Source: JAZDJJ01 sp043804035 (lineage in GTDB: Bacteria > Bacteroidota > Bacteroidia > Palsa-948). Taken from it: a DNA stretch of 7,139 bases. Numbering within the stretch: the first letter of the stretch is position 1; each line of letters begins with the position of its first letter. The stretch spans positions 1-7,139 of the forward strand of contig JAZDJJ010000147.1 in the NCBI GenBank assembly GCA_043804035.1, in the 5' to 3' direction. The notes under the pieces are model-generated. The model was not told the origin of the DNA, ran no database searches, and saw nothing but the letters and a program-made list of their open reading frames with translations. The position numbers and the translations under genes were made by a program. Below, one piece after another: positions 1-5,501 of the stretch.

Positions 1-119
1 ACGAACAACCATTAACCATTAACGAACAACCATTAACCATTAACGAACAACCATTAACCATTAACGAACAACCATTAACCATTAACGAACAACCATTAAC
101 GAACAACCATTACCCATTT
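1..119. repeat. Heptamer-based tandem repeat array, 21 bp higher-order unit
   Basis: The stretch divides exactly into 17 heptamers. Two words occur: H1 = ACGAACA and H2 = ACCATTA. The order is H1-H2-H2 four times (1-84), then H1-H2 (85-98), then H1-H2 plus a degenerate CCCATTT (99-119). The higher-order unit is therefore 21 bp, with one H2 missing in the fifth copy. The array starts at base 1, so its true length is unknown. The plus strand is almost purely A, C and T, with one G per 21 bases. The last degenerate heptamer overlaps the TAA stop of the leftward surA-like gene (complement of 118-120), so the array forms the 3' flank of that operon. I see no stable hairpin in it. It could be a slippage-prone satellite or part of the operon's 3' untranslated region; its function is unknown. 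Confidence 0.95.
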
Positions 120-1491
120 AGTTTCCCCATGAGTTATTAAACTTACAATTTTTATAATCATCAGTAATTTTAATATATATTGCTGTCGCTTTTTTCTTTA
201 TCCATTCATTAGTAGTTTTTTCTTTTTTATTGTTAAGTGCTTCTTCCTGTATCCGTTGATAATCGTCTTTGAGGTTGGCTTTATGCGGTTCGGTGCGGCT
301 CTTTACATATATAATATGGTATGCTTCTTTACCGTCGCGCGTTTGAGTAACGATGGGTTCTGATGTTTCGCCAACTTTCAGTTTGTCAATAGTAAAAATT
401 AAGTTAGGATCTATCTGACTGAGTTGGCTCATCTCAAACTTTGTCATGCCTGTATAAGGATTCATGATAAGTCCGCCGTTATATTTAGTTTCGTTATCAT
501 CAGAAAATCGCGATGCCGCCTCTGTAACCGAAATAGAATCTTTTCTGATAATATTTACAATACTATCAAGAAATGTTTTTGCACGATACAAATCTTCGGG
601 AGACGAACGCGGAACAATTAAAATATGACGGACATCAATTTCTTCGCCTCTGCGTGAATCAACAGTAAGAAAATGATAACCATAGTCCGTTTCAAATATT
701 TCGGAAACTTCTTTTTCTTTCATTTTGAATGCTACGGCATCAAATTCAGGGACAAATGTTCCACGTTGAATATTTTTATACAGCCCTCCACCGGGAGCAG
801 AACCCGGGTCCTGCGAGTAAAGAATTGCCGAAGTAGCAAAGTCCTTTTTCCCTGAAATAATATCCTGACGAATAGATTCTATTTTATCTTTTGTATATTT
901 TTTTAGTTCCGGATGAATGTTCGGCTTTTTTACAATATGTCCAATTTCTATTTCAGCATTTATATAAGGAATGCTATCGGGTTCAATGTTGTTAAAAAAA
1001 CTTCTTACCTCAGAAGGAGATACAGTAATAACATCAGTTATCTGCGATTGCACCTTTTGGACGAGTAGCACATCACGAAGTTCTTCACGAAATTCATCTT
1101 TAAATTTAGGTAAACCCTTACCATAAAAATCTTCAAATGCCTGAACTGAACCAAACTGATTAATGTAATAACGCAAACGTTTATCAAGTTCGCTTTCCAC
1201 CTGCTCTTCGCTAACCTCCACACTATCTCTTGCAGCTTGCGCCAGTAAAAGTTTTTGATACAACAATTCTTCTATCAACTGGCATTTATCCTGTTTAGTG
1301 GAATCAACTTGTTTGTTTTGAATTATTTTTGATTGTAATTCACTTTCAAGGATAGGATTGTTGCCGACTATTGCGATAATGCGGTCAATAGTTTTTGGCT
1401 GAGCAAACACAGGAGAATGCAAAATGTAAAATACAAAATGCAAAATGCAAACTTTACGAAATACAAATTTGAAAATAATAAATGATTTCAT
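118..1491 (-). CDS. surA: SurA-like periplasmic peptidyl-prolyl isomerase/chaperone, two parvulin domains
   Basis: This is a 457-residue exported folding factor. The SurA family binds unfolded outer-membrane proteins in the periplasm, and its parvulin domains isomerise X-Pro bonds. Residues 1-30 form a signal peptide with a probable cleavage site after V-F-A, before QPKTID. A SurA-type N-terminal chaperone domain follows from about 34 to 165 (opening IDRIIAIVGNNPIL). Parvulin domain 1 spans about 180-282 (IGHIV, GGGLYKNIQRG, YGYHF). Parvulin domain 2 spans about 286-400 (VRHILIVP, NGGLIMNP, AYHIIYV). A C-terminal segment ends in YKNCKFNNSWGN. The length is close to E. coli SurA. The frame stays open upstream to 1686, but I chose the ATG at 1491 because the extra 65 residues precede the signal peptide and look non-coding. 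Oddities are a heptamer array inside the signal peptide, a mini-ORF overlapping the start, and a tandem array at the stop. Orthology to E. coli surA is inferred from domain order. It is probably the last gene of the folding-factor cluster, cut off from its partners by a toxin-antitoxin pair. Confidence 0.88.
   Translation of the reverse strand: MKSFIIFKFVFRKVCILHFVFYILHSPVFAQPKTIDRIIAIVGNNPILESELQSKIIQNKQVDSTKQDKCQLIEELLYQKLLLAQAARDSVEVSEEQVESELDKRLRYYINQFGSVQAFEDFYGKGLPKFKDEFREELRDVLLVQKVQSQITDVITVSPSEVRSFFNNIEPDSIPYINAEIEIGHIVKKPNIHPELKKYTKDKIESIRQDIISGKKDFATSAILYSQDPGSAPGGGLYKNIQRGTFVPEFDAVAFKMKEKEVSEIFETDYGYHFLTVDSRRGEEIDVRHILIVPRSSPEDLYRAKTFLDSIVNIIRKDSISVTEAASRFSDDNETKYNGGLIMNPYTGMTKFEMSQLSQIDPNLIFTIDKLKVGETSEPIVTQTRDGKEAYHIIYVKSRTEPHKANLKDDYQRIQEEALNNKKEKTTNEWIKKKATAIYIKITDDYKNCKFNNSWGN
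1414..1448. repeat. Five heptamers (AAAATGC type) inside the surA-like signal-peptide coding region
   Basis: On the plus strand this reads AGAATGC, AAAATGT, AAAATAC, AAAATGC, AAAATGC. Two units are perfect and three carry one or two changes. On the coding strand the unit is GCATTTT, and the array encodes the hydrophobic core of the signal peptide (roughly CILHFVFYILHS). Seven is not a multiple of three, so a change of one or two units would shift the frame while three units would preserve it. Read in the two alternative frames, the downstream sequence reaches a TGA or a TAG within about 11 to 17 codons. The unit differs from the array at 1-119 but has the same length. Confidence 0.85.
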
Positions 1492-1536
1492 TAGTATTTT
1501 ATTGTTAGGAATAATCCGTAATCCGATTTCATTAGT
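1484..1536. repeat. 12 bp direct repeat at the surA-like start, flanking a heptamer dimer
   Basis: GATTTCATTAGT occurs at 1484-1495 and again at 1525-1536, 41 bp apart. The first copy contains the chosen start codon of the surA-like gene (read on the minus strand) and the second contains the start of the mini-ORF. Between them, next to the second copy, the heptamer TAATCCG is present twice in tandem (1512-1518 and 1519-1525). A local duplication is the simplest explanation. Confidence 0.75.
1491..1532 (-). other. Possible 13-codon leader ORF overlapping the surA-like start (TAATG)
   Basis: An ATG at 1532 opens a short frame encoding MKSDYGLFLTIKY. Its TAA stop (1493-1491) shares its last A with the ATG of the surA-like gene, giving TAATG, the arrangement expected for translational coupling. 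The first bases of the mini-ORF are a copy of the real start region, because the 12-mer ACTAATGAAATC occurs at both (complement of 1525-1536 and 1484-1495). No Shine-Dalgarno sequence is visible for either start. It may be only a by-product of the duplication, so translation is unproven. Confidence 0.25.
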
Positions 1537-1696
1537 TCCTGACCTTTTGTGGTTTGTGAATTTTATATTGAGTCTGCCGAAATAGCGGTAGTTTTGAAGA
1601 TTAATTTCAGAACAACCTTGTGAGACATAACAAACAACATATTTGTAGGTAAATATACGCTCATTTTTCTTTATGAATTTATGCACTCATTTCAGA

Positions 1697-1722
1697 GGAA
1701 TAGGTCAGGAGGTCTGAATCTA
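1697..1722 (+). repeat. Left imperfect flank repeat of the toxin-antitoxin cassette
   Basis: This stretch, just beyond the toxin stop, resembles 2368-2395 just upstream of the antitoxin leader, in the same orientation. Both contain ATAGGTC. After a 2-base gap it is followed by a 16-base block matching at 12 positions (AGGAGGTCTGAATCTA here, AAGAGGTATGAGTTTA there). The two copies bracket the cassette. The surrounding 1492-1726 stretch holds no gene I can support and no perfect TAnnTTTG box on the minus strand; the nearest match is TATATTTA. Confidence 0.5.
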
Positions 1723-1726
1723 TGGG

Positions 1727-2032
1727 TTACATTTGTCTGATTATTTCAGGATTGCGTTTGCAATCAAATACTTTCATTATGAATATTTCATTTTTGTCAG
1801 TTATTTTGTAAATCACTTTATAATTTCCCGTTACCAAATATCTGTATTCTTCATTTTTATGTTTTAATAATTCTTCTGCTTGTCCTTGTCTGGCTTGTTT
1901 ATTCAAGGTTTTTGTTGAAAAAAGAATTTTATTTTTTAAGTTTTTAGCAATTCTAATCGAAGCATTATATTTATAATAATTGTAAATTTCTTTTACATCT
2001 ACAAGCGCTTCTTTTGTCCAGATAACTTCCAT
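1727..2032 (-). CDS. RelE/ParE-superfamily toxin of a type II toxin-antitoxin pair
   Basis: This 101-residue protein has the RelE/ParE (plasmid stabilisation) fold signature. It opens with MEVIWTKEALVDVKEIYNYY, the helical front end typical of the family (W5, A9, Y17-Y20). A central helix with lysines follows, then the strand block EYRYLVTGNYKVIYKI (about 62-77). It ends with a final strand running into VFDCKRNPE (about 88-96), whose Arg and Pro are characteristic. Family members either cleave ribosome-bound mRNA (RelE branch) or poison DNA gyrase (ParE branch); sequence inspection alone does not decide which. The start lies 7 bp after the antitoxin stop, the usual antitoxin-first arrangement. 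The gene appears full length with no frameshift, so the toxin may be active. It sits inside a folding-factor cluster to which it has no obvious functional link. Confidence 0.88.
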   Translation of the reverse strand: MEVIWTKEALVDVKEIYNYYKYNASIRIAKNLKNKILFSTKTLNKQARQGQAEELLKHKNEEYRYLVTGNYKVIYKITDKNEIFIMKVFDCKRNPEIIRQM

Positions 2033-2039
2033 AACCCAA

Positions 2040-2276
2040 TTACCAGTTTTCAGATTCTTTTTCTACTTCTTCCTGAGAGTATATTCTTCCTGATTTTATG
2101 TCTTCTTCGGCTCTATCAATACTTGCATAAAATTCTTCAAAAGTCATTGGTTTAATGCTCTCTTTTGATATGGTAAAATAAGTCCTACGGATTTTGTCCA
2201 TTTTACTTATAATATTAATATCATTGATTTGAGCAATCCACTCAATAAGTTTTAATTTTTTTACCTGTATATCCAT
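2040..2276 (-). CDS. Antitoxin partner of the RelE/ParE-type toxin
   Basis: This 78-residue, charged protein immediately precedes the toxin gene. Its N-terminal part (KKLKLIEWIAQINDINIISKM, with a few flanking residues) and its acidic C-terminal tail (MTFEEFYASIDRAEEDIKSG, then YSQEEVEKESENW) match the pattern of small Bacteroidota antitoxins that pair with RelE/ParE toxins. In such pairs the C-terminal part wraps the toxin and the complex often represses its own promoter. The open frame extends upstream to 2381. I chose the ATG at 2276 because it follows a TAnnTTTG box by a short leader, and because the upstream residues are uncharacteristic and fall in a repeat-like region. The N-terminus does not show a textbook HTH, MetJ/Arc or AbrB fold that I can name. 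Confidence 0.78.
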   Translation of the reverse strand: MDIQVKKLKLIEWIAQINDINIISKMDKIRRTYFTISKESIKPMTFEEFYASIDRAEEDIKSGRIYSQEEVEKESENW

Positions 2277-2289
2277 CTTGTTGATTTTT

Positions 2290-2302
2290 AAGTATACTAC
2301 TT
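2290..2302. promoter_or_regulatory. Candidate operator of the toxin-antitoxin operon
   Basis: AAGTA-TAC-TACTT is a perfect 5 bp inverted repeat with a 3 bp spacer. It lies between the predicted -7 box and the antitoxin start, about where transcription should begin. Type II antitoxins commonly bind palindromes at this location for autorepression. Short AT-rich palindromes also arise by chance, so this is tentative. Fourteen bases overlapping it (2285-2298) also occur in inverted orientation at 5443-5456. Confidence 0.3.
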
Positions 2303-2303
2303 G

Positions 2304-2311
2304 CAAAAATA
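2304..2311 (-). promoter_or_regulatory. -7 box of the toxin-antitoxin promoter
   Basis: Read on the minus strand this is TATTTTTG, a full match to the Bacteroidetes -7 consensus TAnnTTTG. Transcription would start near 2297, giving a leader of about 20 bases before the antitoxin ATG at 2276. No good TTG -33 element is seen 17-23 bp upstream, so the promoter may be weak or regulated. Confidence 0.4.
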
Positions 2312-2367
2312 GTAAAATAATCCTGATATTGATAAAATTACCACTTTCACAGTATTCCCTGTAGAGC

Positions 2368-2395
2368 AGGATAGGTCTCAAGAGGTATGAGTTTA
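2368..2395 (+). repeat. Right imperfect flank repeat of the toxin-antitoxin cassette
   Basis: This is the partner of 1697-1722, sharing ATAGGTC and 12 of the next 16 aligned bases after a 2-base gap. It lies in the 125 bp between the lipoprotein stop and the antitoxin start. On the minus strand this area also contains short dyads: CTCA/TGAG around TACCTCT, and CCCTG/CAGGG enclosing it. It may therefore be a structured repeat element or a weak terminator and not merely an insertion scar. Confidence 0.45.
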
Positions 2396-2401
2396 GCAGG
2401 G

Positions 2402-3271
2402 TTAATAGATTTCAAAACTTTTATTTTGTATTGCTTCCCGATAAATATCATCACTCATTTTTCGGATAAGTTCAACTTTCCGTTTGTTAATAAGAATATT
2501 CTTGATATTTTCTTTTTCAAATGTCAGAGGCGAAATACTGTTTTTAATTTTAAATCCTTTTATGTTTACGAAATAAAAGAACAACGAATCCTGCGTTTCT
2601 ATATGGCGGTTGTTTTGCAGAAATGCTTCTTTATCATATAATTTGATGGGAATTTCTTTCAGCACATCGTCAAACAACAACCATACATTATCATCCAGAA
2701 AAAAGTTTTCTGCATATTGATGACAAAATTCCAATAAGAATGTTTTGTCTTTTTCATTTTCGGAACGATACCAATCTTTTACCTTCTCAACTTTTGGTGC
2801 ATTTTTTCTGACCTTAACATAAATCACTTTGATAATATTATCTATAAGGTCAAAGTTGTCTTTGTTCTCAATGTAATATTTTTCAATTTCTTCATCTGAA
2901 ATAATTGTATCTAATTTCTGGCTTACCAACTCCTGCTCGTATGCGTGAGTGATAAGCGAGCTGCGGTAATCAGCAAGTAATTTATCAATGTCTTTTTGTT
3001 TTTCATTGAGGTTTTTTTCTGCTTTTTGAAACAACAACGTTTCACGAATCCAATTATTTATGTATTTGCGAACTATCTCTATGCTATCCTGCTTTGTGGT
3101 TTTCTCCGGAACAATATTTCTAATATCCGATTCGTATAAATAAATTTCATTTACGCGAGCAATGGATTTTCCTTTTTCGGATATTGTTTCTGTATTCCTA
3201 CAGGAAATTAAAATAAAAAGAAACAAAACAAACCGATACGCAGGATACTGTAATGCGTAAAATTTTTTCAT
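2402..3271 (-). CDS. SurA_N-like periplasmic lipoprotein without a parvulin domain
   Basis: This 289-residue predicted lipoprotein is probably a folding chaperone. The N-terminus is a basic segment, a hydrophobic core (VLFLFILISC) and a lipobox L-I-S-C with Cys24 as the likely lipidated residue. Residues about 36-140 resemble the SurA/PpiC N-terminal chaperone domain: ARVNEIYLYESDI, then NNWIRETLLFQKAEK, then SDEEIEKYYIENKDNF. The remainder (about 145-289) occupies the place of an isomerase domain, but I see no parvulin landmarks (no SHIL, GGDLG or GYH motifs), so catalysis is unlikely. The C-terminal part is rich in charged helices. It starts 12 bp after the two-parvulin gene, which indicates co-transcription. 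In this phylum such a lipoprotein commonly sits beside SurA-like genes. A role in outer-membrane or surface protein biogenesis is inferred from family and context. Confidence 0.78.
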   Translation of the reverse strand: MKKFYALQYPAYRFVLFLFILISCRNTETISEKGKSIARVNEIYLYESDIRNIVPEKTTKQDSIEIVRKYINNWIRETLLFQKAEKNLNEKQKDIDKLLADYRSSLITHAYEQELVSQKLDTIISDEEIEKYYIENKDNFDLIDNIIKVIYVKVRKNAPKVEKVKDWYRSENEKDKTFLLEFCHQYAENFFLDDNVWLLFDDVLKEIPIKLYDKEAFLQNNRHIETQDSLFFYFVNIKGFKIKNSISPLTFEKENIKNILINKRKVELIRKMSDDIYREAIQNKSFEIY

Positions 3272-3283
3272 GTTGGGTTGATA

Positions 3284-5383
3284 CTATTTTGGCTGGATAG
3301 AATCAAGTATCTTGCGATTAACAGTAACAGGATATTTTTTCTTCAACAAATCAATCCAATTCTTTTCAAGCCATAACTGATATTTATTAGTAACCAATCC
3401 GCGAGATTCCTGATAGGTCTTTGGAGTCGGCTTAATAATTTTATGAATATCGGCAAAAAATATTTTATCTTTCAAAGGTTTGTTCGGTGTAAATCCAAGT
3501 GCCCATGCCGTTTCATCTATCATAGCATTATCACCTTTCAGCAATAATTTGTTTTCAATAGAAACATTAATAACAGTATCCTTATTCAGAGCATTAAGAA
3601 TATCTTTTTCGGTTTTCTTCTGTCCAATCATTTTTTTTACTTTCTCTGCAATTTTTTCATCTGCGCAATAATACATAGTAACATCCACACGTTCTTCCCA
3701 CATGAAATTTTCCTTATTCTTCTCATAAAATTCTTTTGCTCCGGTAGTATCCTTAATGGCTTTTGACCACACTTCCTGATCACTTAAATTAAAAAGCAAA
3801 ATGCCATCACGATATTCATTCATCACCGCTTTAAATTCGGGGTATTCAATTTCCAAACGACTATCATATATGTTCATACAAGTTTCGTCTACAAACTGTT
3901 TGTAAAAAAAGTTAACTAAATGTTGTATATCTTTTTTCTCGCCAGCATGTTGTGTTTTTTCAATGAACTTTGCGAAATCCTGCTGCGAAAAAGTTTGTGT
4001 AAGTAAAGAAAACATTTGTTTGTTCAGATTGGATACTTTGTCGGCTTTCCATTTTCCTGTCATAATTGTAGAGTCAATACTTTTGTAAAATTCATTACGG
4101 GCATTGATATCTTCTTTGAAATTATATTTGGCTTTTAACTTTATAATCATCGCATCTTTTGCTATACTGATACGTACATCTTTCTGTACTTTATTTTTTA
4201 AATCAAATTTCAAAGAGTCAAAAGGAGCCACGCCTTTTATAGCAGTTCTTCTGATAATATGCCATCCGAATCGGCTATTTATAGGAGCAGATATTGATCC
4301 ATTATCTTTCAGGTTAAAACCAGCATCTTTAAACTCCACAGGGAAATTTGAAGTGCGAGACATCCAGCCCATGTCGCCACCTTTCTTTGCTGTTTCTTTA
4401 TGCTCCGAAATTTTTTTGGCAAGTTCTGCAAAATCTTTACCATTTTTTAATTGCAGAGCGATGGAGTCAATACGGGATTTTAATTTTAAAGAATCATCTT
4501 TCGTCATTTCTTTTTTGAACATCAGCATAATATGAGATATATGAATTTCCTGATGAGGTTTTTTGTCAGTAACAAGAATAAGATGATATCCGAGTGAAGT
4601 ACGGATTGGTCCAACTATTTCGCCTGCTTTGGATTTGTATGCGGCTGATTCATATTCATAAGGATAACCCGTTCCTGATAATGCAATAAAATATCCTAAA
4701 TCTCCCCCACTAACTTTAGATGAATGATCAGAAATTTCTTTTGCTACAGAAGAAAAATCATGCCCTTTCATCGCAAACATTTTTTTTAGCGGATTAATTT
4801 TATTGGAATAGTTTAATGAATCTTGATGAGAAGAATTTTTTGAAATTTTCATGCTTGCTTTCAGTGATGTTTCATATTTTTTAAATGCAGAAAGATTTGT
4901 TTTTCCCTGCAAAAAATCGCGAATCATAATAATTCTCATATACGCATCTGATGTATCTTGCGACAATGCTTCAGGATTTATTTTTATTAGAATATGACTC
5001 GTGCGAAGATCCCATTGTATACGGTCATACACCTCTTTTACAAGATTATCCACTGCATTTTTTTCTATGAGATAAGGTTGTGCCAATGTTTTTCGGTATC
5101 CTTTTAATTCTTCCAGAAACGCCTTTGTGGTATCAACACCAATTTCTTTCGCTTCTTTCACTTTCAAACGAAAAAGAGTGTACAAATCAAGATATTCATC
5201 CAATGCTTTTTTATCAACGATACTTTCTTTATTGTTATTCTTTCGGTAAACATTTAAAAATTCGCCCACCGTAATTTTGTCATTACCAATAGTCAGGAGC
5301 ACTGCATCATTCTGAGTTTGTCCGAACATGGATAAACAGCCGATACAGCAGGAAAAAATGAAAATAAATAGTAAGTTTTTCAT
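3284..5383 (-). CDS. Periplasmic PpiC-type peptidyl-prolyl isomerase with two parvulin domains
   Basis: This is a 699-residue exported foldase, the first gene of the leftward cluster. Residues 1-21 form a signal peptide, probably cleaved before QTQNDAVLL. Its cysteines do not form a good lipobox. Residues about 25-120 are an N-terminal chaperone-like segment (TIGNDKITVGEFLNVYRKNN, then LDEYLDLYTLFRLKVKEA). Parvulin domain 1 (about 126-275) shows SHILIKI, GGDLGYF and LGYHLILV. Parvulin domain 2 (about 280-380) shows ISHIMLMF, GGDMGWM and FGWHIIR. A C-terminal region of some 300 residues has no motif I recognise beyond scattered basic helices; in this phylum the family usually carries such a tail. 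Domain 1 has about 45 more residues than domain 2 between its first and second motifs (around 161-208, Lys/Ser/Asn-rich). The ATG at 5383 is preceded by an AT-rich leader without a Shine-Dalgarno sequence. Confidence 0.9.
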   Translation of the reverse strand: MKNLLFIFIFSCCIGCLSMFGQTQNDAVLLTIGNDKITVGEFLNVYRKNNNKESIVDKKALDEYLDLYTLFRLKVKEAKEIGVDTTKAFLEELKGYRKTLAQPYLIEKNAVDNLVKEVYDRIQWDLRTSHILIKINPEALSQDTSDAYMRIIMIRDFLQGKTNLSAFKKYETSLKASMKISKNSSHQDSLNYSNKINPLKKMFAMKGHDFSSVAKEISDHSSKVSGGDLGYFIALSGTGYPYEYESAAYKSKAGEIVGPIRTSLGYHLILVTDKKPHQEIHISHIMLMFKKEMTKDDSLKLKSRIDSIALQLKNGKDFAELAKKISEHKETAKKGGDMGWMSRTSNFPVEFKDAGFNLKDNGSISAPINSRFGWHIIRRTAIKGVAPFDSLKFDLKNKVQKDVRISIAKDAMIIKLKAKYNFKEDINARNEFYKSIDSTIMTGKWKADKVSNLNKQMFSLLTQTFSQQDFAKFIEKTQHAGEKKDIQHLVNFFYKQFVDETCMNIYDSRLEIEYPEFKAVMNEYRDGILLFNLSDQEVWSKAIKDTTGAKEFYEKNKENFMWEERVDVTMYYCADEKIAEKVKKMIGQKKTEKDILNALNKDTVINVSIENKLLLKGDNAMIDETAWALGFTPNKPLKDKIFFADIHKIIKPTPKTYQESRGLVTNKYQLWLEKNWIDLLKKKYPVTVNRKILDSIQPK

Positions 5384-5412
5384 GGTAAAAAATTATTGTT
5401 AATAATAATTTG

Positions 5413-5420
5413 CAAATGTA
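5413..5420 (-). promoter_or_regulatory. -7 box for the folding-factor operon
   Basis: On the minus strand this reads TACATTTG, a full match to TAnnTTTG. Transcription would start near 5406, giving an AT-rich leader of about 23 bases before the ATG at 5383. No convincing TTG -33 element lies 17-23 bp upstream, so the assignment rests on the -7 box and its position. Confidence 0.42.
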
Positions 5421-5468
5421 ATATTATTTTAATAATAACATCAGTATACTTAAAAAAAATGAAAACTC

Positions 5469-5496
5469 TTGTAACAGTATAACTTTTCTATATTTG
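5469..5496 (+). promoter_or_regulatory. Promoter of the propeller sensor gene (TTG - 17 bp - TATATTTG)
   Basis: TTG at 5469-5471 is followed after 17 bp by TATATTTG at 5489-5496. Both elements and the spacing fit the Bacteroidetes housekeeping promoter consensus. The -7 box ends only 5 bp before the ATG at 5502, so the expected start of transcription falls on or next to that ATG. Either the mRNA is leaderless or another promoter is used. Confidence 0.5.
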
Positions 5497-5501
5497 TTAT
5501 T

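Noticed and set aside
1..119. CRISPR array
   Set aside because: The units are contiguous 7 and 21 bp repeats without unique spacers.
3..140. Plus-strand open frame through the tandem array, encoding a repeated EQPLTIN heptapeptide
   Set aside because: A 21 bp repeat without a stop in one frame is automatically open. There is no start in the window and no other coding evidence, although a gene entering from the left cannot be excluded.
1492..1686. 65-residue N-terminal extension of the surA-like protein
   Set aside because: The frame is open, but the residues precede a proper signal peptide and have no resemblance to a domain. The ATG at 1491 gives a normal exported protein.
2277..2381. 35-residue N-terminal extension of the antitoxin
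   Set aside because: It would run through the -7 box and repeat-like flank. The start at 2276 gives a normal-sized antitoxin with a short leader.
2387..2641. 84-codon plus-strand open frame opposite the lipoprotein gene
   Set aside because: It lies mostly antisense to a well-supported lipoprotein gene and has no recognisable features.
4104..4535. 143-codon plus-strand open frame opposite the 699-residue isomerase gene
   Set aside because: It is the antisense of parvulin-coding sequence with clear family motifs. Its hydrophobic, Ser/Phe-rich composition is what the complement of Lys/Glu-rich codons gives.
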